Source: Pseudomonas sp. RIT-PI-q
GTDB lineage: Bacteria > Pseudomonadota > Gammaproteobacteria > Pseudomonadales > Pseudomonadaceae
NCBI RefSeq assembly: GCF_001297125.1
Contig: NZ_LHPC01000010.1
Span: 1 to 49,115, forward strand
Reading direction: 5' to 3'
DNA: 49,115 nt
In this document: positions 15,581-23,195 of the stretch, piece after piece
Position numbering within the stretch: position 1 is the first letter of the stretch
How the letters are laid out: each line of letters begins with the position of its first letter
Position numbers and translations under genes: made by a program
Notes under the pieces: model-generated
What the model saw: the letters and a program-made list of their open reading frames with translations, nothing else
What the model was told of the DNA's origin: nothing
Databases searched by the model: none

Positions 15581-16688
15581 CCACGCGGCATCGTTTCGGG
15601 CGAGGCGCAGCACCCCGCGCCTCGCTTCTATCGACTTCGGCGCCTGAGTCGCTCGCACCTTTTAGCGTGGAGAGGCTCGACAGCAAATCCATGGCACGTC
15701 TGACGGGGATCTGCCGGGCAATGTCTAAAAACGGGGTGACGATCAGGCTGTAAACCGTCAGGTAACGATCGTGATCCTGTTCAGCGATGCCGAACCGGAT
15801 GAGTTCGGGCTTCGAATGTGTGAGATACAGCGTACCGAACATCCAGTCCCACAGTGACAGGTTGATCCCGAAATTCCTGTTGTAGTGCCGGGGCGCGTCA
15901 CTGTGGTGGATCTGGTGCTGGGCTGGGCTGTTCAGCACATGCTCAACCACGGGGCCGAATGAAAGCCAGACATGGCTGTGACGCAGGTTTGCCGCCAATG
16001 CGTTGAGGATCAACACCACATAGGTCACGCCAAACAGGGTGTAAGGGCTGATCTTCCCGCCACAGGCGTACCAGAAGACACCGGCATAGACGCCGACGCA
16101 TAAGGTGTCAGTCAGTTTTTCGACGATCTTTTCCACAAAGTGAACCCGACTTGCCGTCGCCGGGACCAGCACAGGCGCCGAGTGATGGACTTTGTGGAAC
16201 GCCCAGAGATACCGGGAATGAAAGGCGCGGTGGGCCCAGTAATGGATGAAGTCCTGGACAACAAACACACCCAGGCCGTAGAGCAAGCAGAGCGGCAGGT
16301 TCTGCGCCACTTGCGCGCGGGCGCCCCAAAGGTGGGTGAAAAAGCTGATGTAGTCGCCGGAGCGCAGGACGTGTGGATCAACCAGGCCGACGATGGGCAG
16401 CACCAGCGCAACTTTGAGGATGCCCCGCACGAAGTAGTAGCGGTAATCCAGCAACGCCGAACGATGGAAATAGACCCCACTGCCGCCAATGAATTGCCAG
16501 AAAGAATCGGCATCGGTCAGGCCGCGGGGCTTCCGGTATCGGAACAGGCCGTAGGCGACGCAGTAGGACGTAAAGAGAAAGACGACGCTGAAACGGCCGT
16601 TCAGATCGAACATACCCAGAAACTGGTCAGTGACCGGCTGGATAACCCACTTGATCAGGCCGTCATGGAAAAGCGCGAGAACGTCCAC
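15459..16688 (-). CDS. Fatty acid hydroxylase / sterol desaturase family membrane protein
   Basis: Di-iron membrane oxygenase of 409 residues. It has several membrane helices and the histidine clusters of the family: HYWAHRAFH (His149, 153, 157), HKVHH (His165, 168, 169) and HQIHHSD (His258, 261, 262). The substrate is a lipid or sterol-like compound, not readable from sequence. Oddity: family-like sequence ends near residue 345. The remaining reading frame passes through a hairpin (15600-15625) and then antisense through the last 122 bases of the SnoaL-like gene, giving an Arg-rich tail. The original stop was probably lost by frameshift or substitution. An inverted repeat at 16765-16798 lies upstream of the start. 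Confidence 0.83.
   Translation of the reverse strand: MDVLALFHDGLIKWVIQPVTDQFLGMFDLNGRFSVVFLFTSYCVAYGLFRYRKPRGLTDADSFWQFIGGSGVYFHRSALLDYRYYFVRGILKVALVLPIVGLVDPHVLRSGDYISFFTHLWGARAQVAQNLPLCLLYGLGVFVVQDFIHYWAHRAFHSRYLWAFHKVHHSAPVLVPATASRVHFVEKIVEKLTDTLCVGVYAGVFWYACGGKISPYTLFGVTYVVLILNALAANLRHSHVWLSFGPVVEHVLNSPAQHQIHHSDAPRHYNRNFGINLSLWDWMFGTLYLTHSKPELIRFGIAEQDHDRYLTVYSLIVTPFLDIARQIPVRRAMDLLSSLSTLKGASDSGAEVDRSEARGAAPRPKRCRVVRLYWLPGTRQDVVPFARPRLVNHSRDGPSLQTRRFFLVH
15600..15625. terminator. Possible bidirectional terminator hairpin
   Basis: GCGAGGCGC (15600-15608) and GCGCCTCGC (15617-15625) form a perfect nine-base stem with an eight-base loop, about 20 bases after the SnoaL-like stop. There is no strong T run on either side, so it may work poorly or act only as a structural boundary. 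Confidence 0.45.
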
Positions 16689-16764
16689 AAGAGACAGCCC
16701 TCCGACAAAGGTAGGGCATTGTAGATCAGAAACCGGATGCTGGTGTTCGCGCGGTGATTTGTAT

Positions 16765-16798
16765 CGCTGTGTATTTATGCGGACGATCTTACACAGCG
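16765..16798. promoter_or_regulatory. Inverted repeat upstream of the fatty acid hydroxylase gene
   Basis: CGCTGTGTA (16765-16773) and TACACAGCG (16790-16798) form a perfect nine-base inverted repeat with a 16-base centre, 77 bases upstream of the hydroxylase start. Possible operator. The remainder of 16689-16892 shows no gene. Confidence 0.35.
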
Positions 16799-16892
16799 TT
16801 ACACAACCGCTGGATCAAGACACATAGGCAGTACATGAAGGTGAAAAAGTAGGGCCGTCGCCTGATGCCGATCATTCAAACCATAACGCAAT

Positions 16893-17031
16893 CCCTGTAG
16901 CAGCTGGCGAAGCCTGCGTCCGGCTGCGCAGCAGTCGTAAACCCTGCCGACGCGGTTTGCCTGACATACCGCGCGGCCTGATTTCACGACTGCTTCGCAG
17001 CCGAACGCAGGCTTCGCCAGCTGCTACAGGG
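16893..17031. repeat. Paired REP element (TGTAGCAGCTGGCGAAGCC family)
   Basis: A left arm beginning CCCTGTAGCAGCTGGCGAAGC is repeated in inverse at the right end (…GCTTCGCCAGCTGCTACAGGG). The inner parts also pair (CTGCGCAGCAGTCGT with ACGACTGCTTCGCAG). This is a Pseudomonas REPIN-type element filling the gap before ohr. Confidence 0.8.
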
Positions 17032-17085
17032 ATCGTGTTGTGGCTTGGTATGGGGCAGCCCTCAAACCTTTAGCAGGAACCCGAA

Positions 17086-17505
17086 ATGATCAATAAAATC
17101 GACACCGTGCTGTACACCGGCAAAACCCACACCACCGGCGGCCGTGATGGCGAGTCGCGCAGCTCCGATGGTCGTCTGCAGATCAAGCTTTCCCCTCCCG
17201 GCTCGTCGGGCAGCGGCACCAATCCCGAACAACTGCTCGCTGCCGGTTGGTCGGCCTGTTTCATCGGTGCAATGGGCAAGGCGGCTGCCGCGTTGAAGGT
17301 GACGCTGCCGACGAACCTCGCTGTCGATGCCGAAGTAGACCTGGGCAAGACTGAAGATGCCTTCTTCCTTCAGGCGCGCCTCAATGTCAGCCTTCCGGGC
17401 CTGGACCCGGCTGTCGCTCGGACGGTGGTCGATGACGCACATCTGCGGTGCCCGTACTCCAAGGCGCTGAGTGGCAACATCGACATCACGATCAATCTGG
17501 TTTGA
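17086..17505 (+). CDS. ohr: Organic hydroperoxide resistance protein (Ohr/OsmC family)
   Basis: Thiol peroxidase of 139 residues that reduces organic and lipid hydroperoxides. It keeps the two reactive cysteines: Cys58 in [10 protein letters not shown] and Cys122 in HLRCPYSKA, with Arg20 in the usual N-terminal position. Length and order of motifs match Ohr rather than OsmC. AGGAA lies six bases before the start. msrA follows on the same strand, so the two form an oxidative-damage pair. No ohrR gene is seen next to it. Confidence 0.93.
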   Translation: MINKIDTVLYTGKTHTTGGRDGESRSSDGRLQIKLSPPGSSGSGTNPEQLLAAGWSACFIGAMGKAAAALKVTLPTNLAVDAEVDLGKTEDAFFLQARLNVSLPGLDPAVARTVVDDAHLRCPYSKALSGNIDITINLV

Positions 17506-17571
17506 CCGGTGCTGCCTGCCTTACCGGCAGGCATACTAAACATCGCGCATCCAAACGTTCAGGAGATCATC

Positions 17572-17643
17572 ATGAGCAAGATCGCCACCTGCGAGTGGCT
17601 CACTCAATGGGCACGTTCACTGATGGGAAGGACCGTATTATGA
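17572..17643 (+). CDS. Possible 23-residue leader peptide coupled to msrA
   Basis: A short frame beginning [12 protein letters not shown] has a strong ribosome-binding site (AGGAG, seven bases before ATG). It ends in TATGA, where its stop overlaps the msrA start codon. It contains a cysteine and two tryptophans. Either a translated leader that couples msrA translation or the remnant 5' end of a lost gene. No family recognised. Confidence 0.35.
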   Translation: MSKIATCEWLTQWARSLMGRTVL

Positions 17644-18146
17644 CGACGCAAACTGAAACGGCCATTCTGGCCGGCGGCTGCTTCTGGGGTATGCAGGATC
17701 TGATCAGGCGCCAGCCCGGCGTACTGGCCACGCGGGTGGGCTACACCGGCGGCGATGTGCCCGACGCGACGTACCGCAACCATGGCACACATGCGGAAGC
17801 GATCGAGATCGTGTTCGATCCGGAGCAAACCAGCTATCGCCGGATCCTTGAGTTTTTCTTCCAGATCCACGATCCGACAACGAAAAACCGTCAGGGCAAC
17901 GATATTGGTTTGAGCTACCGCTCTGCGCTCTTCTATCTCGACGATGAGCAGAGGCGCGTAGCCGAGGATGCGGTGGCCGACGCTGATGCATCCGGCCTCT
18001 GGCCAGACAAGGTCGTGACTGAAGTCAGCCCCGCCGGCCCGTTCTGGGAGGCAGAACCTGAGCATCAGGACTACCTCGAACACTACCCCAATGGTTACAC
18101 CTGCCACTTCATTCGGCCCGGCTGGAAATTACCCAAACGAGCGTGA
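17640..18146 (+). CDS. msrA: Peptide methionine sulfoxide reductase MsrA
   Basis: Reduces methionine-S-sulfoxide in proteins and free methionine. The 168-residue protein has the family active site GGCFWGM (catalytic Cys14), followed by [30 protein letters not shown] and the closing [24 protein letters not shown] with a further cysteine available for resolution. The start at 17640 is chosen for GGAAGGA seven bases upstream and because the longer frame adds 64 residues unlike any MsrA. It is downstream of ohr, separated only by the short leader. It is convergent with the methionine aminopeptidase gene 22 bases on. Confidence 0.94.
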   Translation: MTTQTETAILAGGCFWGMQDLIRRQPGVLATRVGYTGGDVPDATYRNHGTHAEAIEIVFDPEQTSYRRILEFFFQIHDPTTKNRQGNDIGLSYRSALFYLDDEQRRVAEDAVADADASGLWPDKVVTEVSPAGPFWEAEPEHQDYLEHYPNGYTCHFIRPGWKLPKRA

Positions 18147-18168
18147 CGGTGCCGCAGGGCGATTGCGT

Positions 18169-18960
18169 TTAAACAATGGCGGGGTATTCATCGACACTGT
18201 CCGGCCAGGGCGTCAGCACCTTGAAGCCGTCGTCAGTGACCGCCACCATATGTTCCCATTGGGCCGAGAGTGAATGATCCTTGGTGACGACCGTCCAGCC
18301 GTCACTCAGGGTTTTCACATGGCGTTTGCCGGCGTTGAGCATCGGCTCGATGGTGAAGATCATGCCGGTTTTCAGCTTCAGGCCCTGGCCCGGAAAGCCG
18401 TAATGCAAGACCTGCGGCTCATCGTGATAAACCTTGCCGATACCATGGCCACAGTATTCGCGCACGACGCTGAAGCCATCCCTTTCGGCGACGCTCTGAA
18501 TCGCATAACCAATGTCGCCCAGGGTAGCGCCTGGCTGGACTACCCGGATGCCGGCACACATGGCTTCATAGGTGGTTTTTACCAGACGTTTGGCGTCCGG
18601 GGACGGTTCGCCGACGAAGTACATGCGGCTGGTGTCGCCGTACCAACCGTCCTTGACCACGGCAATGTCGATGTTGACGATGTCGCCATCTTCGAGCGGC
18701 CTGGCCGACGGAATACCATGGCAGACCACCTGGTTGACGGACGCACACACGGTTTTCGGGAAGCCGTGATAACCGACATTGCCCGGAATGGCTTTCTGTA
18801 CGTTGACGATATAGTCGTGGCAGATCCGGTCGAGTTCGTCGGTGGTGACCCCGGCCTTGACGTGGGGAGTGATCATGGCCAGCACCTCGGCAGCCAAAGT
18901 GCCCGCAACGCGCGACAGGGCTATTTGTTCCGGGGTATTGATGGTGACGTTAGCCTTCAT
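18169..18960 (-). CDS. map: Type I methionine aminopeptidase
   Basis: Removes N-terminal methionine from nascent proteins. The 263-residue enzyme has all five metal ligands in their usual motifs: Asp and Asp in NIDIAVVKDGWYGDTSRMY, His in YCGHGIGKVYHDEP, Glu in GMIFTIEPML and Glu in AQWEHMV. It is not beside rpsB, where the housekeeping map normally sits, so it is probably a second copy. Its ATG overlaps the stop of the ParD-like gene (ATGA), meaning the two are co-translated. Confidence 0.92.
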   Translation of the reverse strand: MKANVTINTPEQIALSRVAGTLAAEVLAMITPHVKAGVTTDELDRICHDYIVNVQKAIPGNVGYHGFPKTVCASVNQVVCHGIPSARPLEDGDIVNIDIAVVKDGWYGDTSRMYFVGEPSPDAKRLVKTTYEAMCAGIRVVQPGATLGDIGYAIQSVAERDGFSVVREYCGHGIGKVYHDEPQVLHYGFPGQGLKLKTGMIFTIEPMLNAGKRHVKTLSDGWTVVTKDHSLSAQWEHMVAVTDDGFKVLTPWPDSVDEYPAIV

Positions 18961-19223
18961 TGCTTGACTCCCGAGACCGCATCAACGTCCGTGCGATGGG
19001 CAACATCGGCGAGTGCGCACACTTGCTTCACGTCAAGACCGCCAGCCAGTTCGGCACGAATCAGCACGCGGCAGATTTCGCTGTGGTCGAGGTTGGGATG
19101 TAACTCCGTCAACATGCCGATGCGCATCCAGTGCTCAGCCTGGGCATTGATCGAGCGACTCAGCGCATTGCTGGCGACACGCAGATTCTCGTGCATGTCT
19201 TCTGAAATTTTTACGATACCCAC
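18957..19223 (-). CDS. ParD-like small protein
   Basis: About 88 residues, reading VGIVKISEDMHENLRVASN and continuing through ALSRSINAQAEHWMRIGMLTE. This is a ribbon-helix-helix-like N-terminus typical of ParD-like proteins, followed by LHPNLDHSEICRVLIRAELAGG. The GTG at 19223 is preferred, with GGA seven bases upstream; an ATG at 19247 lacks a ribosome-binding site but would give 96 residues. No toxin gene of ParE type is next to it. Instead the stop overlaps the start of map, so it may be a repressor of map or an antitoxin-like partner. Confidence 0.72.
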   Translation of the reverse strand: MGIVKISEDMHENLRVASNALSRSINAQAEHWMRIGMLTELHPNLDHSEICRVLIRAELAGGLDVKQVCALADVAHRTDVDAVSGVKQ

Positions 19224-19297
19224 AGACCCATCCGATACGAAATGCATATGAATCGTATATTAGTCGATTACACGGTGAGATCGCAAATTCAGGGCAT

Positions 19298-19530
19298 GAA
19301 AAAGCCCGCACTGGGCGGGCTTGGGCTTGTGAAAGTGAGTAGGTGGCCGGTGCTGGTCTCCGGCTTACGAGGTTTATCAGGACTCTGACAGAACAGTTTT
19401 GTGCTCTTCTGCTTCACACGGCATAAGGGCTGGATCTCAGCACGGAGATCTTTCTAACCGTGTACCCTTCGGAACGCGCCCCACGCTCCCTCGCTATCCT
19501 CTTGCGCATCAGTCTGCGTCTTCACCTACA
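19298..19530 (-). ncRNA. Candidate small RNA with own terminator
   Basis: The 385-base gap 19248-19632 holds no ordinary gene. On the minus strand, a -10-like TATTCT (19537-19542) is followed by about 230 bases. These contain AGGATAG and GAGGGAG motifs, local stems, and a strong terminator at 19299-19322. Two tiny frames are present (31 codons from an ATG, 23 from a GTG), neither with a convincing ribosome-binding site. Size and the possible short frame recall the pseudomonad sRNA PhrS, but I cannot confirm the identity and no ANR box is visible. No good -35 is seen, so an activator is likely if it is transcribed. Confidence 0.45.
19299..19322 (-). terminator. Rho-independent terminator (end of the candidate small RNA)
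   Basis: Minus strand AAGCCCGC CCAGT GCGGGCTTTTT: an eight-base stem with a five-base loop and a T tail. It separates the candidate RNA from the ParD-like/map transcript. Confidence 0.85.
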
Positions 19531-19542
19531 GGTTGAAGAATA

Positions 19543-19576
19543 GCAAAAAGTCCGAACTGCGGAAGGGGCTTTTTTA
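19543..19576 (-). terminator. Probable terminator of the cupin gene
   Basis: Minus strand AAAAAGCCC ... GGACTTTTT forms a stem with one mismatch, ending in five T, about 60 bases after the cupin stop and directly before the -10 of the candidate small RNA. Confidence 0.55.
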
Positions 19577-19632
19577 GAACGATTCCACCCAAGGGCAAAC
19601 CCTGCAGGATGGAAAAACTCTATCGCCCGCTC

Positions 19633-20070
19633 TTACTTCTCCAGCACCACCAGCGGCGTGTCTTTCTTCACAATGTACGTCGCCAATTCCGCGCCGTTAC
19701 CCGTACCAATGTTCTTCGCGATATGCGCAGTCCCGGCGGGGATGTACAAGGAGTCGCCAGCCTTGAGCGTCACAGGTGGCTGCCCTTCAAGCTGATACTC
19801 GAACGTACCCTCGATCACGAAGGCGACTTCCACCCCAGGATGTGAGTGCTTGGGCGAGGCCACGCCCGGTTCGAAATCAACGCGAACCTGGATGACTTCA
19901 CGCCCGGCGACGTCCAGATCCTTACGCAGAAGATCGGTGCGGTGAAGCCCTGCTTGCCAGCCTTTGGTCTCTTGAGCTTGAGAGAGGCCGGCGAATGCGC
20001 TGAGTGCCGCGGCAGTGGCCAGGGCGACGCCAAACGCGCCAGCGGTCTTACGAATATTGATACGGGACAT
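19633..20070 (-). CDS. Exported cupin-domain protein
   Basis: Protein of 145 residues with an N-terminal signal peptide (about 1-33, ...FGVALATAAALSAFAGLSQAQ) and a single cupin_2 domain. Metal-site residues are visible in PKHSHPGVEVAFVIEGTFEY and GDSLYIPAGTAHIAKN. It is predicted to be periplasmic. Such small exported cupins are often of unknown role; enzymatic or ligand-binding functions are possible. It is separated from the HxlR gene by about 150 bases on the same strand and followed by its own terminator. Confidence 0.8.
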   Translation of the reverse strand: MSRINIRKTAGAFGVALATAAALSAFAGLSQAQETKGWQAGLHRTDLLRKDLDVAGREVIQVRVDFEPGVASPKHSHPGVEVAFVIEGTFEYQLEGQPPVTLKAGDSLYIPAGTAHIAKNIGTGNGAELATYIVKKDTPLVVLEK

Positions 20071-20223
20071 CGCATTTTCTCCAATGAGTGCCGCAGATGC
20101 GGTGGTTCATTTCAAGCCCGCGTTGTATCGCGCACGTGTCCCGCAACGCATGGATTTGTATGTGAACGTAGCTACCGCGGCGGTGGATACGCACAGATAC
20201 AAACTGCCGCGACCGGATCGACG

Positions 20224-20751
20224 CTAGACCTCCTGATCGCTCGGGCCCGCCCCGCGAATGCCCTTGAAGGCTTCACGTCGTGCTGATCGCTCTGCGGCAT
20301 AGGCCGGGCTTTGCTGACTGATCAACTCTTCACGGCGCAAGAGTTCGCCGCAATGATCGCAGAGCGGCCCCAGCCCGGCGGTGTGGCCACAGGTTTTATG
20401 GGTGTACACGACCGCCACCCCCTCCTCGCCCGACTTGCACCAGGTTTCGCCCCAGGCGCGTAGCGCGAGCACCACTGAATAAAAGGCCTGCCCTTTCTCG
20501 GTCAGGTGGTACTCGTAACGCAGCGGCCGCTCGCTGTAGGCGCGACGCGAGACGAGCCCATCACCTTCCATACTCTTCAAGCGTGCAGCGACCATTTGCG
20601 GGGTTGCGCCAGTCTGCGCGTGGATCTCATCAAAGCGATGACTGCCCATGAACAACTCGCGCAGTACCAGCACGGTCCAGCGGTCGCCCACTACGGCCTC
20701 GGCCCGTGAAATCGGGCAGAGGGTTTCGGGAGCAGTTTTGTTTACCGACAT
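20224..20751 (-). CDS. HxlR-family winged-helix regulator with zinc-ribbon-like tail
   Basis: The 175-residue protein begins with an HxlR domain (about 10-105): LCPISRAEAVVGDRWTVLVLRELFMG, GATPQMVAARLKSMEGDGLVSRRAYSERPLRYEYHLTEKG. HxlR proteins are usually 110-130 residues; here a C-terminal part follows with CGHTAGLGPLCDHCGELL, a Cys-x10-Cys-x2-Cys arrangement that looks metal-binding. The start at 20751 has AAGAGG nine bases upstream; upstream GTG/ATG codons at 20772 and 20769 would add seven residues. It is divergent from the hydrolase/aldehyde dehydrogenase pair, with a palindrome between them, so it probably represses that operon. Confidence 0.85.
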   Translation of the reverse strand: MSVNKTAPETLCPISRAEAVVGDRWTVLVLRELFMGSHRFDEIHAQTGATPQMVAARLKSMEGDGLVSRRAYSERPLRYEYHLTEKGQAFYSVVLALRAWGETWCKSGEEGVAVVYTHKTCGHTAGLGPLCDHCGELLRREELISQQSPAYAAERSARREAFKGIRGAGPSDQEV

Positions 20752-20776
20752 TCGGTGTTGCCTCTTCATCACATAC

Positions 20777-20789
20777 TATGATTATCATA
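20777..20789. promoter_or_regulatory. Palindrome in the HxlR/hydrolase divergent promoter
   Basis: TATGATTATCATA is a 13-base palindrome (central base unpaired) in the 99-base gap between the HxlR regulator and the isochorismatase-like gene. HxlR proteins bind such symmetric AT-rich sites, so it is a likely operator. Confidence 0.5.
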
Positions 20790-20850
20790 TCAACACGATG
20801 CCAGGGCAAGTCTACGGCACCGATCACTTGAAATCTGCGGAGAAATTGCC

Positions 20851-21480
20851 ATGTCAAACGCCAGCTATCCTCTCGATCGGACCGCCTATCTGCTGGTCGA
20901 TCCGTACAATGACTTTCTCTCGGAGGGCGGCAAGGTCTACCCCTTGATCGAGCCAATCGCCAACCAGGTCGGCCTGCTCGACAATTTGCGCACCCTCGAC
21001 CGCGCCGTCCGTGCCAGCGGCCTGCAGGTGGTTATCGTACCGCACCGCCGTTGGCAGGAAGGCGACTACGAAGGTTGGGATCATCCAAGCCCCACCCAGT
21101 GCAAGGTCATGCACATGCATCACTTCGCACGCGGTGAATGGGGCGGCGACTGGCACCCCGATTTCGCGCCAAAGGACGGCGACATCGTCGTTCAGGAACA
21201 TTGGGGTTCGAGCGGGTTTGCCAATACTGACCTCGATTTTCGCCTCAAGCAAAAGAGCATCACGCACGTAATCATCGTCGGCCTGCTGGCCAATACCTGC
21301 ATCGAAGCGACAGCCCGTTATGCCGTGGAACTGGGTTACCACGTCACGCTGGTGCGCGATGCGACCGCCGCCTTCAAACCGGAAATGATGCATGCCGCGC
21401 ATGAACTGAACGGCCCGACCTTCGCCCACGCGATTGTCACGACGGACGAACTCGTCGCGTCCCTTGCGGCGCAGGGGTAA
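20851..21480 (+). CDS. Isochorismatase-family cysteine hydrolase
   Basis: Protein of 209 residues with the isochorismatase-like fold. Catalytic-triad positions: Asp17 (LLVDPYNDF) and Cys150 (LLANTCIEATARYA) are present. The lysine position appears to be Gln115 (DIVVQEHWGSSGF), where relatives usually have Lys, so activity may be altered. The reaction is hydrolysis of an amide, imide or vinyl ether in known members; the substrate here is unknown. GGAG lies eight bases before the start. It is six bases upstream of the aldehyde dehydrogenase gene, so co-transcribed, and divergent from the HxlR regulator. Confidence 0.87.
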   Translation: MSNASYPLDRTAYLLVDPYNDFLSEGGKVYPLIEPIANQVGLLDNLRTLDRAVRASGLQVVIVPHRRWQEGDYEGWDHPSPTQCKVMHMHHFARGEWGGDWHPDFAPKDGDIVVQEHWGSSGFANTDLDFRLKQKSITHVIIVGLLANTCIEATARYAVELGYHVTLVRDATAAFKPEMMHAAHELNGPTFAHAIVTTDELVASLAAQG

Positions 21481-21486
21481 CGGACG

Positions 21487-23052
21487 ATGAAATTGACCGG
21501 AAATCTGTTTATCGGCGCAAACGATGTCGCCGCCACCGAAGGAACCATGAAGGCGCTCAATCCCACCACCCACCAGCTGATCGAACCGGATTTCGCCTTG
21601 GGTGGCGTGGCCGATGTCGACCGGGCCGCGATACTCGCCGACGAGGCGTTTGATCTTTACAGCCATACCTCGCTTGCCCGGCGTGCGACGTTCCTTGAAA
21701 GCATTGCCGACAATCTCGATGCGGTCCGCCAGGAGTTGGCTGCACGGGCGGCACTCGAAACGGGTCTGCCTGAGGCGCAGCTTGAGGGCGAAGTGACAAG
21801 AGCCGCGACCCAGTTCCGCCAATTCGCCGAGGTCGTGCGCAGAGGGCGTTTTCTGCAGTTGGCCATCGACCCGGCACAGCCTGATCGTTTGCCACGTCCA
21901 CGCATGGACCATCGATTGCAGAAGATGGCGATCGGCCCGGTGGCTATTTTCGGTGCGAGTAACTTCCCCATTTCCTACTCGGTCGCCGGTGGCGACACCG
22001 CGTCGGCGCTGGCGGCAGGCTCAACCGTTATCCTGAAGGCGCATAACGCGCATCCTGGCGCTTCGGAAATTCAGGCGCGGGCCATCCGCAAGGCCGTGCA
22101 GGAGAACGAATTGCCTGAGGGTGTCTTCTCGATGGTGCGCGGCAGTGGCAACGCGATCGGCGAAGCGCTGGTCGATCATCCCTTGGTCAAGGCCGTGACG
22201 TTCACCGGCTCGGAGCAAGGTGGCATGGCGCTCTATCGACGGGCGCAGCAACGCCCCGATCCCATCCCGGTCTTTACCGAGATGACCAGCGTCAACCCCA
22301 CGTTTATCCTGCCCGATGCGCTGGCCGCACGTGGCGCACAGATTGGCGATGGTTTTGTCGAGCGGATGCTGGTCAATGTCGGGCAAGCCTGTCTCAAGCC
22401 CGCCATTCTGATCGCGATTGAAGGGGATGGCTTTGAGGCGTTACGCGCCGCGATGGTGAAACGTGTGAGCGAGGCATCGGCGCGCACGATGCTGACGCCG
22501 GGGATTCATGCGTCGTACATCAGCGGCCTCGCCGGTATGGAGAACGCTGGTGCACATCGTGTTGCCGAAGGTTCGGCATCGGGTGCGGATTTTGAGGGTC
22601 AATCGGCGTTGCTTGAGGTCGACGGTCGGCATTTCCTGAGCGACACCGCGCTTGCGCAAGAGGTTTTTGGTCCGTCTGCATTGCTGGTGAAGGTCAAGGA
22701 TGAGGATGAAATGTTCGCTGTGGCTCGCTCGCTTCGCGGCCAGCTCAGCGCGGCCATGCATCTTGAAGAGGGTGATATGCCGCTGGCGCAGCGCTTGCTG
22801 CCGGTTCTGGAGCGGCGCACCGGGCGCATCGTTGTCAACGCTTTTGCCCATCCGCAGGAGGTGACTTTTGCCACCGTTCACGGGGGGCCGTTTCCGGCAA
22901 CGTCGGATAGCCGCTTTACTTCGGTTGGCATGACGTCGATTGAGCGTTTTTTGCGGCCGGTGGCTTATCAGGGGTTTCCTGATGCGCTGTTGCCTGAGGC
23001 TTTGCGTGAGATCAACGCGTTGGGGTTGCCTCGGAGTGTGGAGGGGCGATAA
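21487..23052 (+). CDS. NADP-type aldehyde dehydrogenase (2-ketoglutarate semialdehyde dehydrogenase-like)
   Basis: Protein of 521 residues in the branch of 2,5-dioxovalerate/ketoglutarate semialdehyde dehydrogenases. Marks: GPVAIFGASNFPISYSVAGGDTASALAAG, VTFTGSEQGGMALYR, general base Glu265 in VFTEMTSVNP and catalytic Cys302 in NVGQACLKPA (the usual form is GQFCTNPG). It ends with TSVGMTSIERFLRPVAYQGFPDALLPEAL, as in the family. It is in one unit with the isochorismatase-like hydrolase, suggesting hydrolysis to an aldehyde or keto acid followed by oxidation. The specific pathway is unknown. Confidence 0.9.
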   Translation: MKLTGNLFIGANDVAATEGTMKALNPTTHQLIEPDFALGGVADVDRAAILADEAFDLYSHTSLARRATFLESIADNLDAVRQELAARAALETGLPEAQLEGEVTRAATQFRQFAEVVRRGRFLQLAIDPAQPDRLPRPRMDHRLQKMAIGPVAIFGASNFPISYSVAGGDTASALAAGSTVILKAHNAHPGASEIQARAIRKAVQENELPEGVFSMVRGSGNAIGEALVDHPLVKAVTFTGSEQGGMALYRRAQQRPDPIPVFTEMTSVNPTFILPDALAARGAQIGDGFVERMLVNVGQACLKPAILIAIEGDGFEALRAAMVKRVSEASARTMLTPGIHASYISGLAGMENAGAHRVAEGSASGADFEGQSALLEVDGRHFLSDTALAQEVFGPSALLVKVKDEDEMFAVARSLRGQLSAAMHLEEGDMPLAQRLLPVLERRTGRIVVNAFAHPQEVTFATVHGGPFPATSDSRFTSVGMTSIERFLRPVAYQGFPDALLPEALREINALGLPRSVEGR

Positions 23053-23076
23053 GAGACCTGAAGACAAAACACCGCC

Positions 23077-23182
23077 CCCTGTAGGAGCTAGCTTGCTCGC
23101 GATGGACCCACAGGCACCGCGTTTATCCTGTTAAAACGCGCCATCTTTGACGTTCTTCGCGAGCAAGCTCGCTCCTACAGGG
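23077..23182. repeat. Paired REP element (TGTAGGAGCTAGCTTGCTCGCGA family)
   Basis: Inverted arms CCCTGTAGGAGCTAGCTTGC... and ...GCAAGCTCGCTCCTACAGGGG bracket about 60 bases, in the gap between two convergent genes. Confidence 0.82.
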
Positions 23183-23195
23183 GTTAGCTCGCCTC

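Noticed and set aside
18957..19247. Classic ParDE toxin-antitoxin locus
   Set aside because: No ParE-like toxin frame is adjacent; the coupled gene is a methionine aminopeptidase.
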